Source of the DNA: Acholeplasmataceae bacterium
GTDB taxonomy: Bacteria; Bacillota_I; Bacilli_A; Acholeplasmatales; Acholeplasmataceae
Assembly (NCBI GenBank): GCA_023230825.1
Contig: JALNWO010000009.1
Span: 1-28,028 of the forward strand
Length of the DNA: 28,028 bases
Direction of reading: 5' to 3'
Part shown: positions 16,382-24,131 of the stretch, in pieces
How positions within the stretch are numbered: the first letter of the stretch is position 1
Layout: each line of letters begins with the position of its first letter
Translations under genes and position numbers: made by a program
Notes under the pieces: generated by a model
What the model was told of the DNA's origin: nothing
What the model saw: only the letters and a program-made list of their open reading frames with translations
Databases searched by the model: none

Positions 16382-18406
16382 ATGAAATATATAATAATTG
16401 ATGACAATCAACCTTTTGCAGACGAACTATGCAAACTGTTCAGCCAAAATAAAGAAAACTGTAACCGAGAAATTGTTCAAATAAAATTATCTGAAAACTA
16501 TGATGACTTAAATGCATTAGCTGATTCTTTAATTTATAATGGTAGAGAAAATAAAGATGAGAATAAAATCAGCGACGATATTATACTTTTTATCAATGTA
16601 AATTTAAAAATGGCAGGCAAACAAAGACAGGATCAGATAGGAATAGAACTGTTGAAATGGTTGCGTTTAAAAAACTGTTATAACCACAGTGTCCTATATT
16701 CTTTTCAAGAATTTTTAAGTATTTTAAAAGAACCATTAAACAGCATTATACTTTCAACTGGAACATCTTTCATACATCTACCATTTGCAATAGATGAAAT
16801 CAAACAATTAGACTGCTCATCTCGTACTGAAAAAAACAACTTATTACCGTATTTTCGTGCAGAAATTGATTTGGTTAAAATTAGACATGAATTGGCTAAT
16901 AAATGGGGACTTTATAGAATGAATTGGATTTTAGACCTCATAGAAGGAGAAACATCCGAAAGGTATGAAAATTTTTACATACTCATTTTAACATATTTAA
17001 CTCAAGAGATACATGTAAAAGAATTACCAAAAGAATTACTTAAAGAAAGAATTGAGGAATTTAAAGCTAACACTAAGGATATAAAACAAAAAATATTCCT
17101 TTATGATGATTGTGCTATTGAATGGATTGATCCACTAAAGAGATTATTAGGTGAAAATATAATAGAAGCATACGACCCAACTTATTTAAATCAAGAAGGC
17201 ATTATTAAAGAGATTATTAAAGAAAAACCTGGTTGCATTTTACTTGATTTGAGATTGGAAAACGAAAAAGATGTACTTGAAGTATTAAATTATTCTGGAG
17301 GGAAGTTATTAACTACTTTGAAGGATAAGTTTAAAACCTTGCCTGTCATTATGTTTACGGCAACTAATAAAGCCCAAAGCGTTAGAAGATTGCTCTCAGC
17401 AGGAGCAGAATACGTGTGGACAAAAGAAGGAATTGACGATGGAATTGACAATTTACGCACACTATATAATTTGATAGAATTAATAAATGAGATTGAAAAG
17501 GCACTGTTAAAATTCAAAAATGAAACTTATAGGCAAATTTATGAAGCTGAAGTTTTATGTAAAAAAATAGTAAAAAACAACAATCTACCTTTCCCTAAAG
17601 GTAAATATATTATTTATATTGATACTAATTACTTAATAAACAGTGTTAAAAGGCAATATTTTAATACTTTCTATAAACTCTTAATAAACAAACCTGATAA
17701 TTGGAACATTAAAATACATGAAGATGTAGTAAAAGAAATTTTAGTTATTAGCCAACAAGATGAAAATAAAGATAATAATAACTACAGAGTACCTGTTTGT
17801 AGGTTTTTGCTACAAGAAATTATGAAATGGCAACAAAATAAGTATATTTATATTGAGTGGCTTTACGGTCAAGCTGATGCAATCAAAGAACAGGATGGAA
17901 TCGTTAAAAAAACAACTAAAGACTTAAATGAAATAGAAGTATTAGAAGAGAGAGTGAATGAAACAAGTAGTTTCTTTCAAAGATTATTTTATTTGCTTGA
18001 GAAAAATAAAGAAGATGGGCACAACACAATAAATGAAAAAATAGAAGAAGTCAATGATGCTATTAATACGATCAATACGACACAAGGAAATTTCAGTCAG
18101 ATTGGAAGTTTAAAATTACATGCTGACGAGACATTTATTAAAGCTTTACCTAAGGAATTAAATTATGGAAATGCTATTCTTGTTACTGATGATCAGAAGT
18201 GTGCTTTTAATGTTGGACATTGTTTTAACAATAACAAAGAATACACAATCAAACAACAATACTATTATAGTTTGGGAGAAAATAATAGGCAGGGAGCACC
18301 CCAATCAGTTACAAAAAAAATCAATAATTTTACAAACATATATTCACATTATTTTAACAGTTTTTTCAACAAACTAATAGTAACATGGTGTAACCCTTCA
18401 AATTAA
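16382..18406 (+). CDS. Tandem-receiver protein with C-terminal PIN nuclease domain
   Basis: The 674-residue protein has three parts. Residues 1-140 are a receiver-like domain with IIIDDN (Asp7/Asp8) but Asn at the acceptor site (FINVNLK). Residues about 236-370 are a full receiver: FLYDD (Asp242/243), ILLDLRLE (Asp289), IMFTAT (Thr326) and WTKEG (Lys348). Residues about 407-620 look like a PIN domain: YIDTNYLI with Asp414, IHEDVVKEI with Glu452, HADETFI with Asp582, and LVTDDQ with Asp603/604. That is the usual set of four acidic metal ligands. A charged helical insert (about 500-565) sits before the third motif. PIN domains are mostly RNases, as in VapC toxins, so this is plausibly a phosphorylation-controlled RNase. 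The gene is visibly more AT-rich than the decarboxylase gene and is last in the operon. Confidence 0.8.
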   Translation: MKYIIIDDNQPFADELCKLFSQNKENCNREIVQIKLSENYDDLNALADSLIYNGRENKDENKISDDIILFINVNLKMAGKQRQDQIGIELLKWLRLKNCYNHSVLYSFQEFLSILKEPLNSIILSTGTSFIHLPFAIDEIKQLDCSSRTEKNNLLPYFRAEIDLVKIRHELANKWGLYRMNWILDLIEGETSERYENFYILILTYLTQEIHVKELPKELLKERIEEFKANTKDIKQKIFLYDDCAIEWIDPLKRLLGENIIEAYDPTYLNQEGIIKEIIKEKPGCILLDLRLENEKDVLEVLNYSGGKLLTTLKDKFKTLPVIMFTATNKAQSVRRLLSAGAEYVWTKEGIDDGIDNLRTLYNLIELINEIEKALLKFKNETYRQIYEAEVLCKKIVKNNNLPFPKGKYIIYIDTNYLINSVKRQYFNTFYKLLINKPDNWNIKIHEDVVKEILVISQQDENKDNNNYRVPVCRFLLQEIMKWQQNKYIYIEWLYGQADAIKEQDGIVKKTTKDLNEIEVLEERVNETSSFFQRLFYLLEKNKEDGHNTINEKIEEVNDAINTINTTQGNFSQIGSLKLHADETFIKALPKELNYGNAILVTDDQKCAFNVGHCFNNNKEYTIKQQYYYSLGENNRQGAPQSVTKKINNFTNIYSHYFNSFFNKLIVTWCNPSN

Positions 18407-18762
18407 GTAATCTAATTTTCAAACATAATCAACATGACTAACAAAATATTCAAACTAACCTCGTAAGCCGGCAGGCAGTTTTATATAGAACTTAAATATT
18501 TATTCATAAAAACCATAGTATGTATGTTCTTTTTTTACAATCAGAATCTTAATATAGACAATATTAGAAACGGGAATGAGTGCAAATAAATCTAAATGTT
18601 ATATTTTCTCAATCTAATTATCTTCATGTTGTTCATAGCTGAGCTTTATATTAAATTTGTTGGCCAACAGAGGGGAATGATGTGGAGCAGATATTATTAA
18701 ACCCAAATAATGCTTAATACATCTAATTTACGAGTTTAACTTTTAAAATTATTTAACAAATC
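18407..18762. other. 356-bp intergenic region with promoter and palindrome
   Basis: There is no open frame of note on either strand; small ATG-started frames stop within about 10 codons. A GCCGGC motif near 18467 is not followed by a convincing stem and T-run, so no terminator is called. The right part holds the promoter and operator candidate at 18629-18669. This gap separates the PIN-receiver gene from the next receiver gene, which may thus be a separate transcript. Confidence 0.6.
18629..18669 (+). promoter_or_regulatory. Promoter candidate overlapped by a perfect 12-bp palindrome
   Basis: TTG at 18629-18631 is followed after 20 bp by TAAATTTG (18652-18659), an exact match to the Bacteroidota -7 element TAnnTTTG. 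The perfect palindrome TGTTGGCCAACA occupies 18658-18669, overlapping the end of the -7 box and the expected transcription start. A dimeric repressor bound there would block transcription. The leader to the ATG at 18763 would be about 95 nt. Confidence 0.5.
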
Positions 18763-20880
18763 ATGAATATTTTACTTATAACCAATTCAATAAAGGCATC
18801 GCAAACATTTATTTATGAGTTACTTCAGAATTCCTGGAATAATAGTTTAAATCAAGATAAGAGAAAGGAAAACAAAAACTTTTCCAAAGAGTCAGACTAT
18901 TTCAAAATTATTGACACAAAAGATAAGTATGACAGTATTGATAAAAAATTTATTCCAGAGACTGTTTTTATCGTACCAGAACTATTGTGGGATAATGATG
19001 GTGTAAATGAAGGTTACGATAAAGCACGAGAGTTAATTACAAAAAAGTATTCATTAAAGTTTGTACAGTTCATATTTCTGTCAATACTTGAAAGGGAAAC
19101 GTTAAAAAAACTTGTTAACCCAAGAAATAAGGGTATTGTTGAGGCGTTTCCACACGTTTGTTTGTTGGACAGCAATCCAGATATTCAGTTTTCATACTAT
19201 TCCGATATTCACTATAAACTGATTAAACATCTTGCGATTTCTGATGAAGGTAAGCTTCAAAGAATAAGTCACGAAATAAATTCTATTAAAACCAACATAT
19301 CAAAAGATACTAGGGAAGTTGGTTATAACAAAACGGACTTGATAACAAAATTGGAAGAACTCTCTTTGTTCCAGCAATGGACTAGTATAGAAATAACCGA
19401 TGAAATTGATAATGCCAAAAATGCAACCACCAATGAACAACTTGTTTCAATTTCGAAAACTACTGAAAATATTATTGACGAAATAAATCTTAAATTTACT
19501 TCCAAGAGTACCTCAAACGAGATAAAAAAAAGGGATAAAACTAATTACAAGGTGTTCATTATCGAAGATGATGAAGAATATCGCAAATTTTTCAGTGAAA
19601 CATTTTCAAGGTTTTATACTGAAGTTTATCCTGATATTAATGATTGTTACTCGGTTAATAAAACCACAAAAACTTTTACAATATCTGAAGCTAAGGACAT
19701 AATCAATGCCATTGGGAAAAGCTTTAACATTTTTTTACTTGATTTACTTTACAAAGATAATGCAGGTAATTGGCTTAACTTTAATGGACTTGATTTATAT
19801 CGTCTCGTAAAGTCAGTTAATCCTTATGCTGTCCTTCGAATAATTACCAGCCTGCCTCGTGGGATAGTAGCAAAACTAGTGGAGGTGATTACAAGTGATA
19901 CTGAAAAGCCTAATATTGATCAAGTTTATACAAAGAAATATGGATTTGATTATCTAAAAGACAATATCATTGAAAGCATTGAAAAGATTGATGAGGAGTG
20001 TCGTTCCAAAGCAAAGTCAAAAACTGTTTTATCTCCCTTCCCTAAAACAGGTGTCTTTTGCTGGCCAGGAATCCCTGATTTGATGTTCAATCTGTTATTT
20101 GATAATAAAGACCAGTATTTGAAACATCGTCATATTTCTGAAACTCTATTTTGTAAATTTCAAAAAAACACTCTCACTAAAGCTACTAGTGAATGGAACA
20201 TGGGACAACTGCCAAAACCAGGAATGAAAAAAACAGTTACTGATTCTTATTTTCTGGGAAAGTTATCAAGCATCATGACTCATCGCTTGATTGCCCTCAA
20301 TGAAGCATTAAAAAATGATTACTATATAGTGAATTATACTGATTATCTTGCAATCACCAAAAAGATCATGAATATTACCCAAGTAAATAAAGCATATTTT
20401 CAGACTAAATTAGGATTCAATGGAACTGAAAAAAGGGAAGATGGAGTTCCTAGTGGTTTCAAGATTTCGTTTATAAATATGTTCCCTGAAGAAATTAGTT
20501 TTTTAACAAAAACATTATCTTCCAAGGAAAACCGACTTAAACATGTGCTATTAAAAAAGTTTAGTCCTGTCCTAAATGCATTCTTCAAAAAAATCTTGGG
20601 CGAATTGGTAACTTATGAAAATTGGGATGTATTAAACTTGAAATATAATCCGTACAAATCTCAAGAAACAAATATTGATTCTGGTAATCCTATTTCAATC
20701 GATTCCCTCCCTGATCTTTCCTTAGAGAATTTTCAGGATTTCCTTGAGGCTCTACTTGATAATTATGACAAAGAGTTTATTGATCAAATCGTCCAGCTTG
20801 TAACAGACAACGCTCCCGGAAGTGACAAAATAAAATATCAGCCTGTAGAAATTCTCATTAACAATTTGTATAACAAATAG
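18763..20880 (+). CDS. Double receiver-like protein with unknown helical output domain
   Basis: The 705-residue soluble protein has an N-terminal degenerate receiver-like domain (about 1-155: MNILLITNS, then VFIVPELLW, VQFIFLSI and HVCLLDS, without the key Asp set). A charged helical linker (about 160-255) follows. A full receiver spans about 262-410, with KVFIIEDDEE (Asp269/270), IFLLDLLY (Asp327), IITSL (Thr362/Ser363) and YTKKYG (Lys391/392). Residues about 425-705 are mainly helical, with a notable GVFCWPGIPD segment near 430; I do not recognise a family. The same degenerate-then-intact receiver order occurs in the PIN protein encoded just upstream, which argues that the two belong to one system despite the 356-bp gap and the separate promoter candidate. 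Confidence 0.7.
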   Translation: MNILLITNSIKASQTFIYELLQNSWNNSLNQDKRKENKNFSKESDYFKIIDTKDKYDSIDKKFIPETVFIVPELLWDNDGVNEGYDKARELITKKYSLKFVQFIFLSILERETLKKLVNPRNKGIVEAFPHVCLLDSNPDIQFSYYSDIHYKLIKHLAISDEGKLQRISHEINSIKTNISKDTREVGYNKTDLITKLEELSLFQQWTSIEITDEIDNAKNATTNEQLVSISKTTENIIDEINLKFTSKSTSNEIKKRDKTNYKVFIIEDDEEYRKFFSETFSRFYTEVYPDINDCYSVNKTTKTFTISEAKDIINAIGKSFNIFLLDLLYKDNAGNWLNFNGLDLYRLVKSVNPYAVLRIITSLPRGIVAKLVEVITSDTEKPNIDQVYTKKYGFDYLKDNIIESIEKIDEECRSKAKSKTVLSPFPKTGVFCWPGIPDLMFNLLFDNKDQYLKHRHISETLFCKFQKNTLTKATSEWNMGQLPKPGMKKTVTDSYFLGKLSSIMTHRLIALNEALKNDYYIVNYTDYLAITKKIMNITQVNKAYFQTKLGFNGTEKREDGVPSGFKISFINMFPEEISFLTKTLSSKENRLKHVLLKKFSPVLNAFFKKILGELVTYENWDVLNLKYNPYKSQETNIDSGNPISIDSLPDLSLENFQDFLEALLDNYDKEFIDQIVQLVTDNAPGSDKIKYQPVEILINNLYNK

Positions 20881-20917
20881 CCTTCCTGTAACAAGGGAAA
20901 ACTGACCCCTTCATTTC

Positions 20918-20951
20918 TTTGTACTCACAATAAAATTAAAATGAGTACAAA
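20918..20951. repeat. Perfect 10-bp inverted repeat at the start of a small gene
   Basis: TTTGTACTCA (20918-20927) and TGAGTACAAA (20942-20951) are exact inverse complements separated by 14 A/T-rich bases. The right arm ends on the A of the ATG at 20951, so an RNA hairpin would cover the translation start. As DNA it could be an operator. No T-run follows, which argues against a terminator for the upstream gene. Confidence 0.6.
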
Positions 20952-21118
20952 TGGATAACTTATTACGCTTCTGCCCGATAGTATCAATCATCATTGTTTC
21001 TATCAAACTTGTCATGATCAGACATCTCATACCGGATGCGGTTGTTCTCATCACCATCTACGGTCTTCTGATTTTAGTTGGTAACCAGACCATAAATATT
21101 AGAAAAAAACCGAGCTAA
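20951..21118 (+). CDS. 55-residue small membrane protein
   Basis: The ATG at 20951 opens a 55-codon frame ending at TAA 21116-21118. The product starts MDNLLRFCP and then has two hydrophobic stretches (about residues 9-24 and 31-44) separated by a short loop with MIRHLIPDA, ending in the basic tail NIRKKPS. This looks like a two-span inner-membrane peptide. The family is not recognised. It precedes the vWA-like gene by 44 bp and has a perfect inverted repeat right at its start. An in-frame alternative is not available, because the ATG at 20941 runs into a stop after five codons. A second peptide of similar size and topology closes this gene group at 27024. Confidence 0.55.
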   Translation: MDNLLRFCPIVSIIIVSIKLVMIRHLIPDAVVLITIYGLLILVGNQTINIRKKPS

Positions 21119-21162
21119 TCAAGAAAAAAAATGAGCGTTTTAACAATTTAATACATGCAACC

Positions 21163-22014
21163 ATGAATAGAACAATTTTTATAATCGCAGTAGTAATCGT
21201 AGCCATACTCGGGGTCAGTTACCTGATTATTGAATTCAATCCACAACTCCAATCTAATCCTTGGATTAAACCCATAGCCGAAGTTTTCAGCTTGGTTGAA
21301 GATGCTGTTGTACCAGAAAACTATAATGCGGTGTTCTGTATCTTCGACCCTAGTGGCAGCGGTAAATATACTTATAGTGTTCCTAAGATTTCAGTAGAAT
21401 TTGTTGAAGATATGATTGCTGCCATTGCAGACCAAGGGCATGGCGAAATTTGGTTGACATACATTGCACGTTCAGCATTTAGCACCAAAGTGTTGCACTT
21501 CACTGTTCCAAAAAGAATTAAAGCACTTGAGCCTCCGGTTCGTAAAGCCGGTCAGCTCAAAGGTGAGTATGACAGGGTACTGGCAGAGTTCCTGGCTGAC
21601 TCAAATATAAGTGCTTCGAAAATGACTGCTGAACTAAAAAATTACAATATAGCTAAAGAAAAGTTTCTGAAAGAATGTAGTGAAATGATAAACAATAGTT
21701 ATGCCCCTAAAAAACGTGGGGAGGATTATAGTGATATAATCGGTTCTTTAAACGCTGCATTAAGGGGTCTGGGGACAATTGTGTCTGATTCAACCCATTT
21801 TCGTTCTATTTTGCTTATAAGTGACGGTGTACAAGATATACCGGCAGGCGATTTCAAACAAAAGTTAAATGAAATACCTGCAGATGTAATGTTAGTTACT
21901 GTTAATCATAGTGGCTCTCCTAAAAGTATTGTTGCTGGTAAATCAATTGAAGTTGATAATCTTAACCGAGGGTTAGAAAAAGTAATACGTGTTTATAAAC
22001 CTAAAAACCAATAA
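21163..22014 (+). CDS. Membrane-anchored von Willebrand factor A-like protein
   Basis: The 283-residue protein has an N-terminal membrane helix (about residues 4-23) without a lipobox, then a soluble domain. FCIFDPSGSG (58-67) gives the DxSxS metal-ion site (Asp62, Ser64, Ser66) of a vWA fold. SILLISDGVQD (215-225) with Asp221 matches the later strand and DG turn. The segment EDYSDIIGSLNAAL (187-200) lies where vWA domains place their third MIDAS residue. A helical, charged insert (about 125-185) interrupts the fold. vWA domains often pair with AAA+ ATPases, and one is encoded three genes downstream. It likely presents a metal-dependent protein-binding face at the membrane. The side of the membrane is uncertain. 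Confidence 0.7.
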   Translation: MNRTIFIIAVVIVAILGVSYLIIEFNPQLQSNPWIKPIAEVFSLVEDAVVPENYNAVFCIFDPSGSGKYTYSVPKISVEFVEDMIAAIADQGHGEIWLTYIARSAFSTKVLHFTVPKRIKALEPPVRKAGQLKGEYDRVLAEFLADSNISASKMTAELKNYNIAKEKFLKECSEMINNSYAPKKRGEDYSDIIGSLNAALRGLGTIVSDSTHFRSILLISDGVQDIPAGDFKQKLNEIPADVMLVTVNHSGSPKSIVAGKSIEVDNLNRGLEKVIRVYKPKNQ

Positions 22015-22017
22015 GCC

Positions 22018-23223
22018 ATGTATAGAAATTTAATTGCTTCTATGAAAAACCTTTTCGTTTCTCCCGATAAGAAGCTGGAAATGAAAACAAGAGAGATAGC
22101 TATGAAAACTACTCAGGATTTAGATAATCTCATGAAGATCATTAAAGACGGTGAATATGCAATGTCTGATCATCAGCAAGTGAGCAACGATCGGGAACAG
22201 TTTTTGCTTGATAACCAAGAACTTCAGGTAGACCAAAACGTTGGTAGAAATACCGACCATAAAAGAGCAAAATACATCCTTTGGGTAGTAGTATCAATTG
22301 CGAGTGTTTTATCAGTCAAAGGATTAAGATTTTTCCTTGGCGAATTTTATGCAACAGTAAACATGCTTTTAGTTCTTCCTTTGGCTTTTTTTTTGGCATA
22401 TTTCATTGTTCACGGAAGTATTTACATAAACAATTTTTCCAGCCGGTATAGGGATACAAATACATTCATTTATTACCAGATAATGGCATTTGCTTATGGC
22501 ATGGTGCTTTTCATTCCCGCCATGAATCTATTGGAAGGGTTTAATTCAAATTACAGACCCTTTGTTATGGCATTAAACATTGTTGGTTGCATACTTGATA
22601 TAATCCTCCACACCTCCTTGGTTTCAATGAGTAGTGTGTTTACGACTGCCGAGAATTCAAAGAAAGCCATCAAAATCATGCGTTTAAAAGATAAAGCTTT
22701 AGCTGCTGCCGATCAAAAACTACGTGCCTTCAATAATACTTTCATCAAGGAAAAGGCTGAATTCACTGGCTCAGTAAAACAATTTGTAAGCAGCTTTAAG
22801 GACTTGCAGGCCAGAAACGCTGAAGCTGCTGCAAATACTTTACTTCTACTTGATAATTTTACTATTTGGATAATCAATAACAGAGTGATGCAACATGCTT
22901 TAATCCAATACCATGCTAATGAAAATGGCTTGATTGAAATTGATCCGAGTCCTTTAACATCGGAACAAAACTCAATGATTCAAGGCTGGGATACATTCAG
23001 CACTGTCAGATTAAATAATACAAACAATCAACAGACCGAAACACTGCCTCGGCAAAGGCAATCAAATGAATTTCCGGTAGCTAACGATGTAATGCTGCAG
23101 CCGGAACAAAGGCATATTGAAGATACTACGACTCAAGAACCTGAATTCGACCAACTACAATCGAATCCGGACGACTACGACACTATATTAGGTAATGTCA
23201 ATCTCAATGATAAAATTTTATGA
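22018..23223 (+). CDS. Multi-pass membrane protein of unknown family
   Basis: I do not recognise this 401-residue protein. Residues 1-85 are polar and helical with many Lys, Asp and Gln. Four hydrophobic segments follow (about 86-105, 112-132, 150-170 and 180-203). A long Ala/Lys-rich helix with coiled-coil character comes next (about 215-290), then a Gln/Asn/Pro-rich, probably disordered tail (from about 330) ending in a short acidic stretch. There is no signal peptide, so both ends are probably cytoplasmic. It starts 3 bp after the vWA gene. A scaffold that ties the vWA protein and the AAA+ ATPase to the membrane is a reasonable guess only. Confidence 0.65.
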   Translation: MYRNLIASMKNLFVSPDKKLEMKTREIAMKTTQDLDNLMKIIKDGEYAMSDHQQVSNDREQFLLDNQELQVDQNVGRNTDHKRAKYILWVVVSIASVLSVKGLRFFLGEFYATVNMLLVLPLAFFLAYFIVHGSIYINNFSSRYRDTNTFIYYQIMAFAYGMVLFIPAMNLLEGFNSNYRPFVMALNIVGCILDIILHTSLVSMSSVFTTAENSKKAIKIMRLKDKALAAADQKLRAFNNTFIKEKAEFTGSVKQFVSSFKDLQARNAEAAANTLLLLDNFTIWIINNRVMQHALIQYHANENGLIEIDPSPLTSEQNSMIQGWDTFSTVRLNNTNNQQTETLPRQRQSNEFPVANDVMLQPEQRHIEDTTTQEPEFDQLQSNPDDYDTILGNVNLNDKIL

Positions 23224-23242
23224 ACCTTAAAAAGATTAAGCC

Positions 23243-24127
23243 ATGAGTGAAATTACAGAACGTAAGAACATCATCAGCATTACAGAAATGAATGTTCAGG
23301 ACATCCATGCTTCGATGGTTAATCTCAAAGAGATGAGCACTTATCAACCGCTAAACATTGTTTTGTCTAATAATATGGACTCCTACATTCCATCAGATGT
23401 TATAAGTACAATTCAGTCAACAACCGGCACTTTAAGTTTTACTTCCACTGCAATCTTAATAAAAAGTCCCAATGCTATACGGGCTTCATTTCAAGAAGTG
23501 TTTGCTCCCACATTATCAAATCTGGAAGCAAAGGGGGTGAACCCGATTGTCGCAAGAAAGGCAACATTGCTGGAAACATTAAAAAAGATGGATTTTAAAG
23601 TAAAAGAAAATGCTTCTCTCGATAGTAACTTAAAAGCTGTTTTTAAAGCAAAAGATATGAAAGTTTTAAATACTGAAATAAAAAGCCTAATGCATAAACT
23701 GAAAGTTTATCACACTGAGGTATTTGTAGAGAATATGGCAACTGCTTGTGCCATTGCTAGTAAAAACATTGGTTTCAGGGATGTTGAAATAAAAACTGTT
23801 CAGGGTAAGTTGGAAGTGATTGCTAGTAATAGTCAGGGTCAACACCTTCTTTCTGAAATAAGTCTTGATAGTAAAACTAACCAGGTCAATGCCAACACAG
23901 AAACCATTGGCATTACAGACGGAAATTGTACTACAATAATCCAGAGCTTTAATGAAGAACTTAGGAAGATGAACATAAAAATAGGAGAAGAAAAGAACAC
24001 TTTCACCGGCGGTGTTTGCCAGATGTCTTATGCAAAAATCATTGACAAACAAGCCAAAGTACATAAAAGGCGAAAAGAACTGGAACGAATCAGAAAATTG
24101 AATAGTAACAAACAAATAAAAAATTAA
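23243..24127 (+). CDS. Unknown soluble protein between membrane protein and AAA+ genes
   Basis: The 294-residue protein has no membrane segment. Residues about 100-130 (LETLKKMDFKVKEN) and 180-255 (EIKTVQGKLEVIAS, then ETIGITDGNC) read as two small alpha/beta units. Their arrangement loosely recalls DUF1257/DUF2997-type proteins, which are found beside AAA+ ATPases in some bacterial gene clusters. This is a weak resemblance from memory, not a match. The C-terminus is strongly basic (KVHKRRKELERIRKLNSNKQ), which could contact nucleic acid or membrane lipid. It starts 19 bp after the upstream gene and ends 4 bp before the AAA+ gene, so it is probably a functional partner of that ATPase. Confidence 0.6.
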   Translation: MSEITERKNIISITEMNVQDIHASMVNLKEMSTYQPLNIVLSNNMDSYIPSDVISTIQSTTGTLSFTSTAILIKSPNAIRASFQEVFAPTLSNLEAKGVNPIVARKATLLETLKKMDFKVKENASLDSNLKAVFKAKDMKVLNTEIKSLMHKLKVYHTEVFVENMATACAIASKNIGFRDVEIKTVQGKLEVIASNSQGQHLLSEISLDSKTNQVNANTETIGITDGNCTTIIQSFNEELRKMNIKIGEEKNTFTGGVCQMSYAKIIDKQAKVHKRRKELERIRKLNSNKQIKN

Positions 24128-24131
24128 AGCT

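Noticed and set aside
18165..18377. Plus-strand open frame inside the PIN-receiver gene
   Set aside because: It overlaps the end of the 674-residue coding sequence in another frame, and the PIN motif residues in the main frame are conserved, so the overlap is taken as chance.
18461..18482. GCCGGC-centred stem as a terminator after the PIN-receiver gene
   Set aside because: The stem is only a few base pairs and the following T-run is short, so it does not meet a reasonable terminator standard.
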